Positions 24,305-32,948 are shown, numbered from the stretch's first letter. The stretch: DNA of 64,000 nt from Bradyrhizobium sp. MOS002 (GCF_003020115.1 NZ_PYFX01000003.1:1-64000); one strand, 5' to 3'. The notes: generated from the letters alone by a model not told the origin. A program made the numbers and translations.

Positions 24305-25900
24305 ATGCTGGAACTGCGCAAAGACATTTTCGCCGACGAGCGCGACGACAATCTCAAGGAGATCGGCAAGGGCACACAGCGCCAGGACATGCTCGGCCAT
24401 GTCACGGGTACCTCGAGCTATTTCAACGACCACAAGCTCCAGGGCATGCTGCACCTGAAAGTCGTCCGTTCGACCCATTCGCATGCAAGGATCCGGCGGA
24501 TCGACACCGCGGACGCCGAGCGCTCAGCCGGCGTGCGCCGGATCATCCGCGGCGCTGACGTTCCCCGCAACCTTAACACGCTCTTGAGCCTGATCAATTT
24601 CGGCAAGGACGACGAGCCGTCGCTGGCCGTCGACAAGGTCCGCTACAAGGGTGAACCGATCCTGGCTATCGTCGCCGACAGCGAGCGCGAGGCCTTCGAG
24701 GCGATCGCGAAGGTGCGGATCGACTATGAACCGCTGCCGGCCGTGTTCGACGTAGAAGATGCGCTGAAGGCCGGTGCACCAGTCGTCAACGACACTTATC
24801 CGAAGAATGCCTTCATTTATCACGACGTATATGACCACCAGAAACTCCGCTTCGGCGACGCCGATGCCGCACTCGCGACCGCCGATCACGTGCTCGAACA
24901 GCGCTACCAGATGTCGCCTATCGAGCACGCGCCGACCGAAACCAACGGGTCGATCGCGGCGCCCGACACCAACGGGCGCTATGTCGTCTATACGTCGACG
25001 CAGGCATTGTTCTTCTCGGTCGACACCTGCGCCAAGATCCTCGACGTCCCCTCCAACACCTTCCATTTCATTGGCGGCACCGTCGGCGGTGGCTTTGGCG
25101 GCAAGGTGGACACGCTGACCGAACCTTTATGCATCCTGGGTGCGATGCTGACGGGACGTCCCGTGCGCTACGTGTTCGGACGCGAAGAAGAGATGCAATA
25201 CGGCCCGCCGCGCGGCGCCGAGCGCATCTACATCAAGGACGGCGTGATGCGCGACGGCCGTGTCGTCGCGCGAAAGGTCCGCGCATATTTCGACAGCGGC
25301 GCATATACGCGGCTCTCGAGCTATGCCGCGGTGAAATGCGCAGCCCATCTGCCAGGGCCCTACACCATCCCGAACGTCTATGGCGACGTCTACTGCGTCT
25401 TCACCAACCGCACGCCGGCAACCGCGATGCGCGGCTTCGGCGTCACCGCGATGGATTTTGCGATCGAGTGCCAGATGGACAAGCTCGCAAACCTCGTCGG
25501 CATGGATCCGATGGAGTTCCGCATCCTCAATGCCTATCGCGACGGCGACATGAAAGCGCATCGGCGCGAGGCCAAGAACACGGCGCTGGTCGAGTGCGTC
25601 CAGGTCGCCGCCGAGAAAGCCAAATGGCCGATCCGCGACGAGTTCAAGCGCGCCTCCTCCCGCAAGGACGGTGGTGGCAACCGCGCCGCCATCCCGCGGA
25701 CGCCTGCCGACACCCTCGCGAGGACAACCGCGCCGGCGCAGCAGCGCACGACTTATGATCGCCTGCCGACGGCCGCGTTGCGCGAACCACCGCGCGAGCC
25801 CCCACCATCCGCGCCGCCCCCGCCACAGCCACCGCGACCAGCATCGCCCGCGCATGGGGCGGGCCGCTTCTCATCCGTGTTCGGCACCAGGAGACGTTGA
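24305..25900 (+). CDS. Molybdenum hydroxylase, molybdopterin subunit, N-terminal half (531 aa)
   Basis: The start at ATG 24305 gives 531 residues; the longer frame from 24227 overlaps the previous gene. It contains the a/b hammerhead domain (about 20-130) and the first cofactor domain with GGTVGGGFGGK (257-267) and AMRGFG (374-379). The latter is xanthine-dehydrogenase-like and lacks the AYxCSFR loop of true CO dehydrogenase. After about residue 445 the sequence becomes a Pro/Ala/Arg-rich tail ending SSVFGTRRR and stops. The second cofactor domain is in the next gene, one base after the stop. Normal subunits are single chains of about 770 residues. Confidence 0.9.
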   Translation: MLELRKDIFADERDDNLKEIGKGTQRQDMLGHVTGTSSYFNDHKLQGMLHLKVVRSTHSHARIRRIDTADAERSAGVRRIIRGADVPRNLNTLLSLINFGKDDEPSLAVDKVRYKGEPILAIVADSEREAFEAIAKVRIDYEPLPAVFDVEDALKAGAPVVNDTYPKNAFIYHDVYDHQKLRFGDADAALATADHVLEQRYQMSPIEHAPTETNGSIAAPDTNGRYVVYTSTQALFFSVDTCAKILDVPSNTFHFIGGTVGGGFGGKVDTLTEPLCILGAMLTGRPVRYVFGREEEMQYGPPRGAERIYIKDGVMRDGRVVARKVRAYFDSGAYTRLSSYAAVKCAAHLPGPYTIPNVYGDVYCVFTNRTPATAMRGFGVTAMDFAIECQMDKLANLVGMDPMEFRILNAYRDGDMKAHRREAKNTALVECVQVAAEKAKWPIRDEFKRASSRKDGGGNRAAIPRTPADTLARTTAPAQQRTTYDRLPTAALREPPREPPPSAPPPPQPPRPASPAHGAGRFSSVFGTRRR

Positions 25901-25901
25901 G

Positions 25902-26924
25902 ATGACACGACATCGCGGACGCGGCATCGCATCGGTCAATTATCCCATCGGCATGAACCTCGGCGGCGATCCCAGCCAGGCCCTGGTTCATTCCAATCCA
26001 AGCGGTAAATTCACCGTGGCGCTATCCTCGATCGATCTGGGCCAGGGCATGAAGTCGGTGACGCGGCAGATCTGCGCAGAGACGCTCGGCGTACCCGTCG
26101 AGGACGTCTATGTCGACACTGCCGATTCCGACACCGGCCCGCATTGCATGGGCTCGTTCGCCTCGCGCGGCACCCATCGCGTCGGCAATGCCGTGATGGC
26201 GGCGGCGCGCGAGGCGCGCGGCGTGATGATGGAGGCCGCCGCAGAGGAGCTCGAGGTCAACGCCGCCGATCTCGAAACCGACGGGCGCGGCAACATCCAC
26301 GTCAAGGGCGCGCCGCACCGCTCGATCTCCACCAAGGATGTCGCCATCGCCGCGCAGTTCAAACAGGGCAAGACCATCGCGGGCCGTGGCATCTTCCTGG
26401 TTCCTCTCTCCAACGTCGATCCGGAAACCGGCGAGATGTCGCCGGCGACCTGTTACGCCCATGCCTGCCTTGTCGCCGAGGTTGAGGTCGACGACGAGAC
26501 CGGCGAGGTCACGATGATCCGCATGGACTCTGCCTATGAGCTCGGCCGTGCGCTCAATCCGCGCCTGGTCGAGCAACAGCTCGTCGGCGGCGCCTGGATG
26601 GGCGTCAGTCACGCGCTCTACGAGACGCCTGAACCCTATTATCCCGACCCTATCCACGGCCCTCGCGACTTCGTCGAATATGTCATGCCTGGTCCTGGCG
26701 ACATCTGCCCGCATGACATCGCCGTGCTGGAACGCCCCGCTCCCGATGGCCCCTTCGGCGCCAAGGGCCCCGGCGAAATGTGCGCGAATCCCGTATTGCC
26801 GGCCGTTGCGAACGCCATCTTCAACGCCGTCGGCGTCCGCATCGACGACCTGCCGATTACGCCGGAGAAGGTGCTGCGCGCGATCAAGGCCGAGGGCGGC
26901 GCGCGCCCTCAGGCGCGGCGCTGA
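25902..26924 (+). CDS. Molybdenum hydroxylase, molybdopterin subunit, C-terminal half (340 aa)
   Basis: ATG 25902 follows the stop of the N-terminal half (TGAG-ATG) with CAGGAGAC as ribosome binding site. The chain has the second cofactor domain: SIDLGQGMKSVTRQ (residues 43-56), HCMGSFASRGTHRVGNAV (81-98) and GAKGPGEM (286-293). Glu292 is in the position of the catalytic Glu of this family. It must pair with the 531-residue protein to make an active site. A natural two-chain molybdopterin subunit is known in nicotinate dehydrogenase of Eubacterium barkeri. A recent frameshift is the alternative. Confidence 0.88.
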   Translation: MTRHRGRGIASVNYPIGMNLGGDPSQALVHSNPSGKFTVALSSIDLGQGMKSVTRQICAETLGVPVEDVYVDTADSDTGPHCMGSFASRGTHRVGNAVMAAAREARGVMMEAAAEELEVNAADLETDGRGNIHVKGAPHRSISTKDVAIAAQFKQGKTIAGRGIFLVPLSNVDPETGEMSPATCYAHACLVAEVEVDDETGEVTMIRMDSAYELGRALNPRLVEQQLVGGAWMGVSHALYETPEPYYPDPIHGPRDFVEYVMPGPGDICPHDIAVLERPAPDGPFGAKGPGEMCANPVLPAVANAIFNAVGVRIDDLPITPEKVLRAIKAEGGARPQARR

Positions 26925-26931
26925 GGTCTCG

Positions 26932-27813
26932 ATGGCCGTCCGCAGCAACATTGTCGGCATCGACAGCCCCGAGGCACTGGAGAAGGCGCTTCGGGCGGCC
27001 TATTACCTCGCCGACGAGGGACTGGCGACCGCAGCCTATCTCGGGCTGGCACTCGGCAAGCCATTGCTGCTCGAGGGTGCGCCGGGGGTCGGCAAGACCG
27101 AGGCCGCCAAAGCCATCGCCGCCGTACTCGGCCGCCGCCTGATCCGCCTGCAATGCTACGAAGGCATCGACGCGTCCGCCGCACTCTATGAATGGAACTA
27201 TCCGCGCCAGATGCTCGCAATCCGCCAGGCCGGCGATGAGAGCATCGATATCTACGGCGAGGCGTTTCTGATCGAGCGACCGATGCTGGCGACGCTGCGC
27301 GCGCCTGACTCAACCGTGCTGCTGATCGACGAAATCGATCGCGCCGACCAGGAGTTCGAAGCTTTCCTGCTCGAGTTTCTGTCCGACTTCCAGATCTCGA
27401 TCCCGGAGCGCGGTACGGTGCGTGCCTCGGAGCGCCCGGTCGTGGTGCTGACCTCAAACCGCACGCGGGATCTTCACGAAGCCTTGCGGAGGCGGTGCGT
27501 CTATCACTGGATCGGCTATCCCTCCGCCGAGCGTGAAGCACGCATCGTGATGATGCGGGCCTCCAGCGTCGCTGAAGGGACCGCGCGGGCCGTCGTCGCG
27601 GCCGTCGAGAAGCTGCGACGCGAGCCGCTCAGCAAGGCGCCCGGGATCGCCGAAGCCGTCGACTGGGCTGAGGCTGCCACACTGCTGCACAAGGGCGGCG
27701 CGCGCTGGCCCGATGCCTTCAGGCGCTCGATCGGCGTTGCCCTGAAAGACGAGGAAGATCTGCACTTCATTTCGCCGCGCCTCGACGCCCTGCTGGCGGA
27801 GTCCTCTGCATGA
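26932..27813 (+). CDS. MoxR-type AAA+ ATPase (CoxD-like)
   Basis: 293 residues starting at 26932, seven bases after the previous stop; an upstream open frame overlaps that gene and was ignored. Walker A is EGAPGVGKTEAAKA (about 44-57), Walker B TVLLIDEIDRAD and sensor 1 VVVLTSNRTRDL. MoxR ATPases act with VWA proteins in metalloenzyme maturation. In cox operons the CoxD/CoxE pair inserts sulfur and copper or otherwise activates the molybdenum hydroxylase. Here it overlaps the VWA gene by ATGA. Confidence 0.92.
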   Translation: MAVRSNIVGIDSPEALEKALRAAYYLADEGLATAAYLGLALGKPLLLEGAPGVGKTEAAKAIAAVLGRRLIRLQCYEGIDASAALYEWNYPRQMLAIRQAGDESIDIYGEAFLIERPMLATLRAPDSTVLLIDEIDRADQEFEAFLLEFLSDFQISIPERGTVRASERPVVVLTSNRTRDLHEALRRRCVYHWIGYPSAEREARIVMMRASSVAEGTARAVVAAVEKLRREPLSKAPGIAEAVDWAEAATLLHKGGARWPDAFRRSIGVALKDEEDLHFISPRLDALLAESSA

Positions 27814-28931
27814 GCGCCGAACCCGAACTGCCGCGCGCTGCGCGTGTTTTCATCTCGTTCGTCGGATTGTTGCGAACCAACAGATTTGCCGTCGCACCGG
27901 AACAGACGACCTCGTTCCTGGCCGCGATCCAGTTGCTCGGCCCACGCAGCCTGGAAGACATTCGGCACGCAGCCCTCGCAACACTGGCCCCCCCACCGGA
28001 GCGTCGCGCAACGTTCGACCGGCTGTTCGATCTGCACTTTCGCGGAAACGAGGCAATCGAGCGCGTCGATGACGGTGAGGACGACGAGACAGTTCGGCTA
28101 CAGGAGGAGGCCCGTGGCAACGACGAGCCGCTGTTGTCGGACGAGGTCAATGAGTCCGGTCTCGCAGCCGCACGCGCCGAAGCCCTGGTCGAGCGCCGCT
28201 TTGCGCAGCTCTCGACCACCGATGCGCTGCGCCGGCTGTCCCGTGAGGCGCCCAGGCGCCTGCCGAAGCGGCGCGGCCATCGCCGCATGCGGGCTCGCAG
28301 CGGGCCCTATGCGGATTTGCGCCGCACCTTACGCGACTCCGTTCGCAGCGACGGCGAAATCCTCCGGCTGGGACGTTTGAAGCGGCGGCAGCGCCCACGC
28401 AAGGTGTTGCTTCTGATTGACGTCTCCGGCTCGATGAAGACCCGTACCGAAGAGAATATGAAGTTCGCGCACACGCTGGTGCAGGCGGCACCCAACGTCG
28501 AGGTCTTCACCTTCGGCACGCGGCTGACCCGCATCACCCGCCCGATGCGCCTCAAGCGGCGCGAGCAGGCGCTCAACGCCGCGGCCCACGTGGTCAGCGA
28601 CTGGGACGGCGGCACCCGAATCGGAGACGCGCTTCAGGCCTTTCTCGCCGTGCCCCGCTTCGGCGGATACGCGCGGGGCGCCGCCGTGATCATCGTCTCC
28701 GACGGCCTGGAGCGGGGCGAACCCGACGCGCTGCGCGATGCGGTAGCGAAACTATCGCGCCGTGCGTGGCGCGTGAGCTGGCTGACACCGCTCGCGGCTG
28801 GTCCCGGCTTTCGCCCGCAGACCGAAGCGCTGGTCGCGATCGAGCGCTTCGTCGACGACCTCGTGGATGGTGGATCAAGCGCGTCGATTGTCGCCCATGT
28901 GCTGGCGCTGGGACAAAGGAGAGTTGCGTGA
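27810..28931 (+). CDS. VWA-domain protein (CoxE-like)
   Basis: 373 residues with a long N-terminal helical region, acidic around 85-115, and a basic patch (RLPKRRGHRRMRARSG) near 150-165. A C-terminal von Willebrand A domain follows with MIDAS motif DVSGSM (204-209), then VFTFGTRLTRITR and VIIVSDGLERGEP. This is the CoxE architecture, the usual partner of the MoxR ATPase encoded just upstream. The pair is expected to mature the molybdenum hydroxylase in the cytosol. Its stop overlaps the next GTG start. Confidence 0.9.
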   Translation: MSAEPELPRAARVFISFVGLLRTNRFAVAPEQTTSFLAAIQLLGPRSLEDIRHAALATLAPPPERRATFDRLFDLHFRGNEAIERVDDGEDDETVRLQEEARGNDEPLLSDEVNESGLAAARAEALVERRFAQLSTTDALRRLSREAPRRLPKRRGHRRMRARSGPYADLRRTLRDSVRSDGEILRLGRLKRRQRPRKVLLLIDVSGSMKTRTEENMKFAHTLVQAAPNVEVFTFGTRLTRITRPMRLKRREQALNAAAHVVSDWDGGTRIGDALQAFLAVPRFGGYARGAAVIIVSDGLERGEPDALRDAVAKLSRRAWRVSWLTPLAAGPGFRPQTEALVAIERFVDDLVDGGSSASIVAHVLALGQRRVA

Positions 28932-29812
28932 CCGACATCGTCGATGGGCACCATCATATCTGGCGCCAGGCCGACCTGCCCTGGCTGGTGGGTCCGATGC
29001 AGCCGCGCATCTTCGGTCCGTACGAGCCGATCCGGCGCGATTATCCGATCGAGGAGTATCTCGGCGACCTCGAAGGCAGCGGCGTCACCCGCTCGGTCTA
29101 TGTCCAGACCAACTGGGCCAATGACCGCTTCGAGGACGAGGCCGCCTGGGTGCAGCAGACGGCCGAGGAGCACGGCTGGCCGCATGCCATCGTGGCTTAC
29201 GCCGATTTTTCGGTGGACGACGTGCGTCCGCAGCTCGACCGCTTGAAGCGCTATGCCCTCGTGCGCGGCGTCCGCATGCAACTTCATTGGCACGAGAACC
29301 CGCTTTATCGCTTTGCCGCGCGGCCGGATCTTTGCACCGATCCCGTGATCCAGCGCAACGTCGCCCGGCTTGCGGACTATGGCTGGAGCTTTGACCTTCA
29401 GGTGTTCACGCCGCAGATGCCAGACGCCGCACACCTTGCGGAAGCCTGCCCGAAGGTGACCTTCATCCTGCAGCACGCCGGCATGCTGGAGGACCTTTCA
29501 CCCTCAGGCCGCGCCGCGTGGCGCGCCGGGATGGCCCGCCTCGCCGCATGCCCGAACGTCGTCTCGAAACTGTCGGGGCTCGGAACCTTCATCCACCGCA
29601 ACGACCCCGCGCATATCGCATCCGTCCTGACCGACACGATTGCGATCTTCGGCGCCGAACGTTGCCTGTTCGGCTCGAATTTCCCAATCGAGAAATTGTG
29701 GACCAGCTACCGCGAGTTGATCGACGCGTTCCGTGGCGCGGCGGCGCCGCTCCGCGATGATCAGCGCGAAGCCATTTTCAGAACCACCGCCATGCGCGTC
29801 TATCGGCTTTGA
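28928..29812 (+). CDS. Amidohydrolase family protein (TIM-barrel metal hydrolase, 294 aa)
   Basis: The start is the GTG at 28928 within GTGA at the previous stop. The protein begins VTDIVDGHHHIWR, the H-x-H metal-binding pair typical of amidohydrolase-2 proteins (PF04909, which includes lactonases and decarboxylases). Later motifs are LQHAGMLED, VVSKLSGLGTF and CLFGSNFPIEKLW, with an Asn where many members have Asp. Proteins of this group open lactones or decarboxylate ring acids. The substrate is unknown. Confidence 0.85.
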   Translation: MTDIVDGHHHIWRQADLPWLVGPMQPRIFGPYEPIRRDYPIEEYLGDLEGSGVTRSVYVQTNWANDRFEDEAAWVQQTAEEHGWPHAIVAYADFSVDDVRPQLDRLKRYALVRGVRMQLHWHENPLYRFAARPDLCTDPVIQRNVARLADYGWSFDLQVFTPQMPDAAHLAEACPKVTFILQHAGMLEDLSPSGRAAWRAGMARLAACPNVVSKLSGLGTFIHRNDPAHIASVLTDTIAIFGAERCLFGSNFPIEKLWTSYRELIDAFRGAAAPLRDDQREAIFRTTAMRVYRL

Positions 29813-29854
29813 GAGCTGAGGAAACGAACGAAAACGGACACAGGGAGGGACGGA

Positions 29855-30703
29855 ATGCCGCTGGAGATCAAGATCCTGGACTATGGCGATATCGAGCTGG
29901 AATCGAGCTTTCTGGTTCTCGGCCACGACTGCGGCCGGACCCGCCGTGTCCTCACCCTCGGCTTCCTGATCCTCGGCGGCAAATATCCGGTCGTGGTAGA
30001 CACGGGTTACCGCTCCAACCAGATCATGGAAACGCTGGGGATGCGCGGCCTGCAGTATCACGAGCACATGATCGAGAACCAGCTTGCGCGGCACGGCGTG
30101 CGGATGGGCGATGTGCGATTCGTCTGCCACACCCATCTGCATATCGACCACGCCGGCAAGGACGATCTGTTTCCGATGAACACGACCGTCGTCCTCAACC
30201 GTCGGGAGCTCGAGTATTCCGTGTCCGGCCTGATGCATCCGCAATATCCGGCGCCGGATATCAAGCATCTGATCGACCGTCTGCACACCAAGAGTGCGCT
30301 GCGCTTTCTTGACCTCGAGATCACAGGTCCCATCGAGCTAATGCCGGGCGTCTACTGCGACGCAGCGAATGCGCATACCGAGGGCTCGATGAACATCATC
30401 GTCGAAACCGCCGACGGCATCGCCACTATCTGCGGCGACGTCATCTATGATTTCAACGACCAGATCGTGACGCCCTTCAACGAGATCCACGACTGGGAGC
30501 CACGCACCACGGGCAACCACGGCACCACCAAGCGGGCCGAGAAGGCCGCCATCAAAAAGCTGCTCAGCAATTCGCGCTATCTGCTGCCGGTCCACGACCG
30601 TCCCGCCAAGATCGAGGGCGGCAACGTCGTCGGCAGGCTACACGACCAGGTGCCTGGGCCGATCGTGCAGTCCCTGCCCCAGCGCAACTGGTTTCCTGCC
30701 TAG
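29855..30703 (+). CDS. Metallo-beta-lactamase-fold hydrolase, AHL-lactonase-like (282 aa)
   Basis: The di-zinc motif CHTHLHIDHAG lies at residues 91-101, with further ligands in AANAHTEGSMN and ICGDVIYDF. The overall plan matches the N-acyl homoserine lactonase group (AiiA-like). In this catabolic operon the enzyme more likely opens a lactone made by the molybdenum hydroxylase and amidohydrolase steps; quorum quenching is possible but not implied. CAGGGAGGG upstream is a strong ribosome binding site. There is a 42-base gap to the previous gene. Confidence 0.85.
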   Translation: MPLEIKILDYGDIELESSFLVLGHDCGRTRRVLTLGFLILGGKYPVVVDTGYRSNQIMETLGMRGLQYHEHMIENQLARHGVRMGDVRFVCHTHLHIDHAGKDDLFPMNTTVVLNRRELEYSVSGLMHPQYPAPDIKHLIDRLHTKSALRFLDLEITGPIELMPGVYCDAANAHTEGSMNIIVETADGIATICGDVIYDFNDQIVTPFNEIHDWEPRTTGNHGTTKRAEKAAIKKLLSNSRYLLPVHDRPAKIEGGNVVGRLHDQVPGPIVQSLPQRNWFPA

Positions 30704-30720
30704 ACGCCAGAGGATGGACG

Positions 30721-32295
30721 ATGACGCACGTCACCTTGCGCTCCGAATTCGAGACCCTGATCGATCCTTATGCGCCGGTCGCGCAGATCGGCACCGGCTT
30801 CGACTTTACGGAGGGACCGATCTGGCATCCGGTCGATCATTATCTGCTGTTCTCGGACATGCCAGGCGACGTGCGCCGGCGCTGGGATGCGCGGCGCGGC
30901 ATCGCCGAGGTCAAGCGTCCCTCGAACAAATGCAACGGCATGACCTATGACGCCGAACTCAATTTGATCGTTTGCGAGCACGCGACATCGTCGTTGATCC
31001 GCGAGCGGCCAGACGGACGACGCGAGGTGCTGGCCTCGCACTTTGGGGGACAGGAGCTCAACAGCCCCAACGACGTCTGTGTGCACTCCTCCGGCGCCAT
31101 CTATTTCTCGGATCCCTGGTATGGCCGCATGCCGGTCTATGGCGTCGAGCGGCCAAGGCAGCTCGGCTTCCAGGGCGTCTATCGCGTCGTGCCCGGCGCC
31201 GACCCGAAGCTCGTCGTGGACCGCAATCTGTTCGACCAGCCAAACGGTCTGTGCTTTTCGCCGGACGAGAAGATGCTCTATGTCAACGACACCGTGCAGG
31301 CACTGATCCGCGTGTTCGATGTCAATTCCGACGGTTCGCTGTCGACCGCACGGGTGTTCGCAAGCGGCATCCGCTCCGAGCTCGAGCCCGGCTTGCCCGA
31401 CGGCATGAAGTGCGACCAGCACGGCAACGTCTGGGTCACGGCACCCGGCGGGGTCTGGGTCTATTCGCCGCGGAGCGAGCTGCTCGGCAAGCTCCGCCTG
31501 CCCGAACTCGTCGCCAACCTTACCTGGGGCGGGCCGGATTTCCGCACGTTGTACCTGACTTCGACGCACTCGGTCTATGCTGTCCCGACCAAGGTCGGCC
31601 CGCGCCACGAGCCCTATATGAGCGGCAAGCGAGGTAGCAGCACTGCAGCGGCCGGCTCTGCTTCCGCTGCATCCGTGCTCGCCGACGGCGAGATGCAGCT
31701 CGACCCTCGACGCTGTGCCATGATCATCCAGGATCTCCAGAACGACGTCATCATGGACGGTGGTGCCTTTGCCGATTCCGGGGCACCAGGTCACGCGAAG
31801 CAGCAGCACGTCGTCGAAAACGTCCGGCGTCTTGCGGAAACTGCGCGCGCCCGCGGCGTCGCCGTCATTCATGTCTGGTTCGTCGTCGAACCCGGCGCGC
31901 CCGGCGTGACGCTGAATGCGCCGCTGTTCGAAGGTCTCGTCGACAGCAAGGCGATGGTGCGCGGAAGCTGGGGGGCGGCACCGGTGTCAGGTCTCGAGCC
32001 GAGGCCCGGCGATTTCGTGGTCGAGAAGGTGCGAATGAGCGCCTGGGAAGGCACGAAGCTCGAAACGATCCTGAAAGCCACCGGCCGCGACATGATCATC
32101 AACACCGGCGCCTGGACCAACATGTCGGTCGAGCACACGGCACGGACCGGCGCCGACAAGGGCTATTTCATGATCGTTCCTGAGGATTGCTGCTCGACCA
32201 TGAATTCGGAGTGGCACGCTGCATCGATCAACTTCGCCATGCAGAACGTCGCCGTCGTGACCAAGGCCGATGCGGTCATCAAAGCGCTGGGATGA
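30721..32295 (+). CDS. Fusion: SMP-30/gluconolactonase domain plus isochorismatase-like domain with Cys-to-Ser change
   Basis: Residues 1-300 form an SMP-30 beta-propeller (FTEGPIWH, SPNDVCV, PNGLCFSPDE, LPDGMKCD, the usual metal-binding positions). A short Ser/Ala linker (305-325) leads to an isochorismatase-like hydrolase. It has QDLQND with Asp338 and VVEKVRMS with Lys436, but the expected catalytic Cys is Ser469 in the context TNMSVEHTART, where relatives read TNVCVEHTA. Both activities fit ring-opening or amide cleavage of the same pathway. The Cys replacement may mean altered or lost hydrolase function. Length 524. Confidence 0.88.
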   Translation: MTHVTLRSEFETLIDPYAPVAQIGTGFDFTEGPIWHPVDHYLLFSDMPGDVRRRWDARRGIAEVKRPSNKCNGMTYDAELNLIVCEHATSSLIRERPDGRREVLASHFGGQELNSPNDVCVHSSGAIYFSDPWYGRMPVYGVERPRQLGFQGVYRVVPGADPKLVVDRNLFDQPNGLCFSPDEKMLYVNDTVQALIRVFDVNSDGSLSTARVFASGIRSELEPGLPDGMKCDQHGNVWVTAPGGVWVYSPRSELLGKLRLPELVANLTWGGPDFRTLYLTSTHSVYAVPTKVGPRHEPYMSGKRGSSTAAAGSASAASVLADGEMQLDPRRCAMIIQDLQNDVIMDGGAFADSGAPGHAKQQHVVENVRRLAETARARGVAVIHVWFVVEPGAPGVTLNAPLFEGLVDSKAMVRGSWGAAPVSGLEPRPGDFVVEKVRMSAWEGTKLETILKATGRDMIINTGAWTNMSVEHTARTGADKGYFMIVPEDCCSTMNSEWHAASINFAMQNVAVVTKADAVIKALG

Positions 32296-32298
32296 GCG

Positions 32299-32925
32299 GT
32301 GGCGAAGCTCCTGCACCTGTCCTGCTCGCCCCGCGACGACTCCTGGTCAAGCGCCGGCGCACGCGTTTTCCTTGACGGCTTTCGCCGAGCTCGGCCCGAC
32401 TGGGACGTGGACGTCATGAATCTCTGGCGGGAGCGCCTGCCAGAGTTTTCAGGCCCCATTGTCGAAGCCAAATATGCACAGATGAAGGCGCAAGCCTTCA
32501 ACGACGCGCAGCGGGACAGCTTTGCGGAAGCCGAGCGGATGGCGGTACGCTTGGCGCTTGCCGATCGTGTGCTGATCTCAACTCCCATGTGGAACTTCAG
32601 CATTCCCTATAAGCTCAAGCAATGGTTCGACATCATCGTCCAGCCCGGGCTCACCTTTCGGTTCGACCCGTCCCTGGGGTATGTCCCGCTGCTGAAGGAC
32701 CGGCCGACCATCGTCATCATCGCCAGCGGCAGCGATTTCGCCACCGGAATGAACCGCGGGCGCATCGACATGGCAACGCCTTACCTGCGTGAAATTTTGC
32801 GTTTTGTCGGGATCAACAATGTCCATTTCATTCCAATCGGACCAACCACTGGACCACAACAGCCCATTGAGGTGGCCCGCGAAAGAGCCCATCAACGTCT
32901 GGCGGCAATGGCCGCGAGCTTCTGA
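32299..32925 (+). CDS. Flavodoxin-fold NAD(P)H oxidoreductase, azoreductase-like (208 aa)
   Basis: GTG start three bases after the previous stop (VAKLLHLSCSPRDD). The N-terminal phosphate loop (SCSPRDDSWS) and STPMWNFSIPYKLKQWFD near residues 95-112 are typical of FMN-dependent NADH-azoreductase/quinone reductase proteins (flavodoxin_2). It probably reduces a quinone or similar product, or recycles an electron carrier for the pathway. It is the last gene of the long plus-strand cluster. Only 23 bases separate its stop from the converging LacI gene. Confidence 0.87.
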   Translation: MAKLLHLSCSPRDDSWSSAGARVFLDGFRRARPDWDVDVMNLWRERLPEFSGPIVEAKYAQMKAQAFNDAQRDSFAEAERMAVRLALADRVLISTPMWNFSIPYKLKQWFDIIVQPGLTFRFDPSLGYVPLLKDRPTIVIIASGSDFATGMNRGRIDMATPYLREILRFVGINNVHFIPIGPTTGPQQPIEVARERAHQRLAAMAASF

Positions 32926-32948
32926 CGCGCCCTGCAGGCCAGTCGAGG

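Noticed and set aside
22993..26924. Naming the enzyme carbon monoxide dehydrogenase
   Set aside because: The large subunit lacks the AYxCSFR active-site loop and has AMRGFG, which is xanthine-dehydrogenase-like.
29855..30703. Calling the metallo-beta-lactamase a quorum-quenching AHL lactonase
   Set aside because: The motif fits the fold group, but no luxI/luxR genes are nearby and the operon context is catabolic, so only a lactonase-like label is justified.
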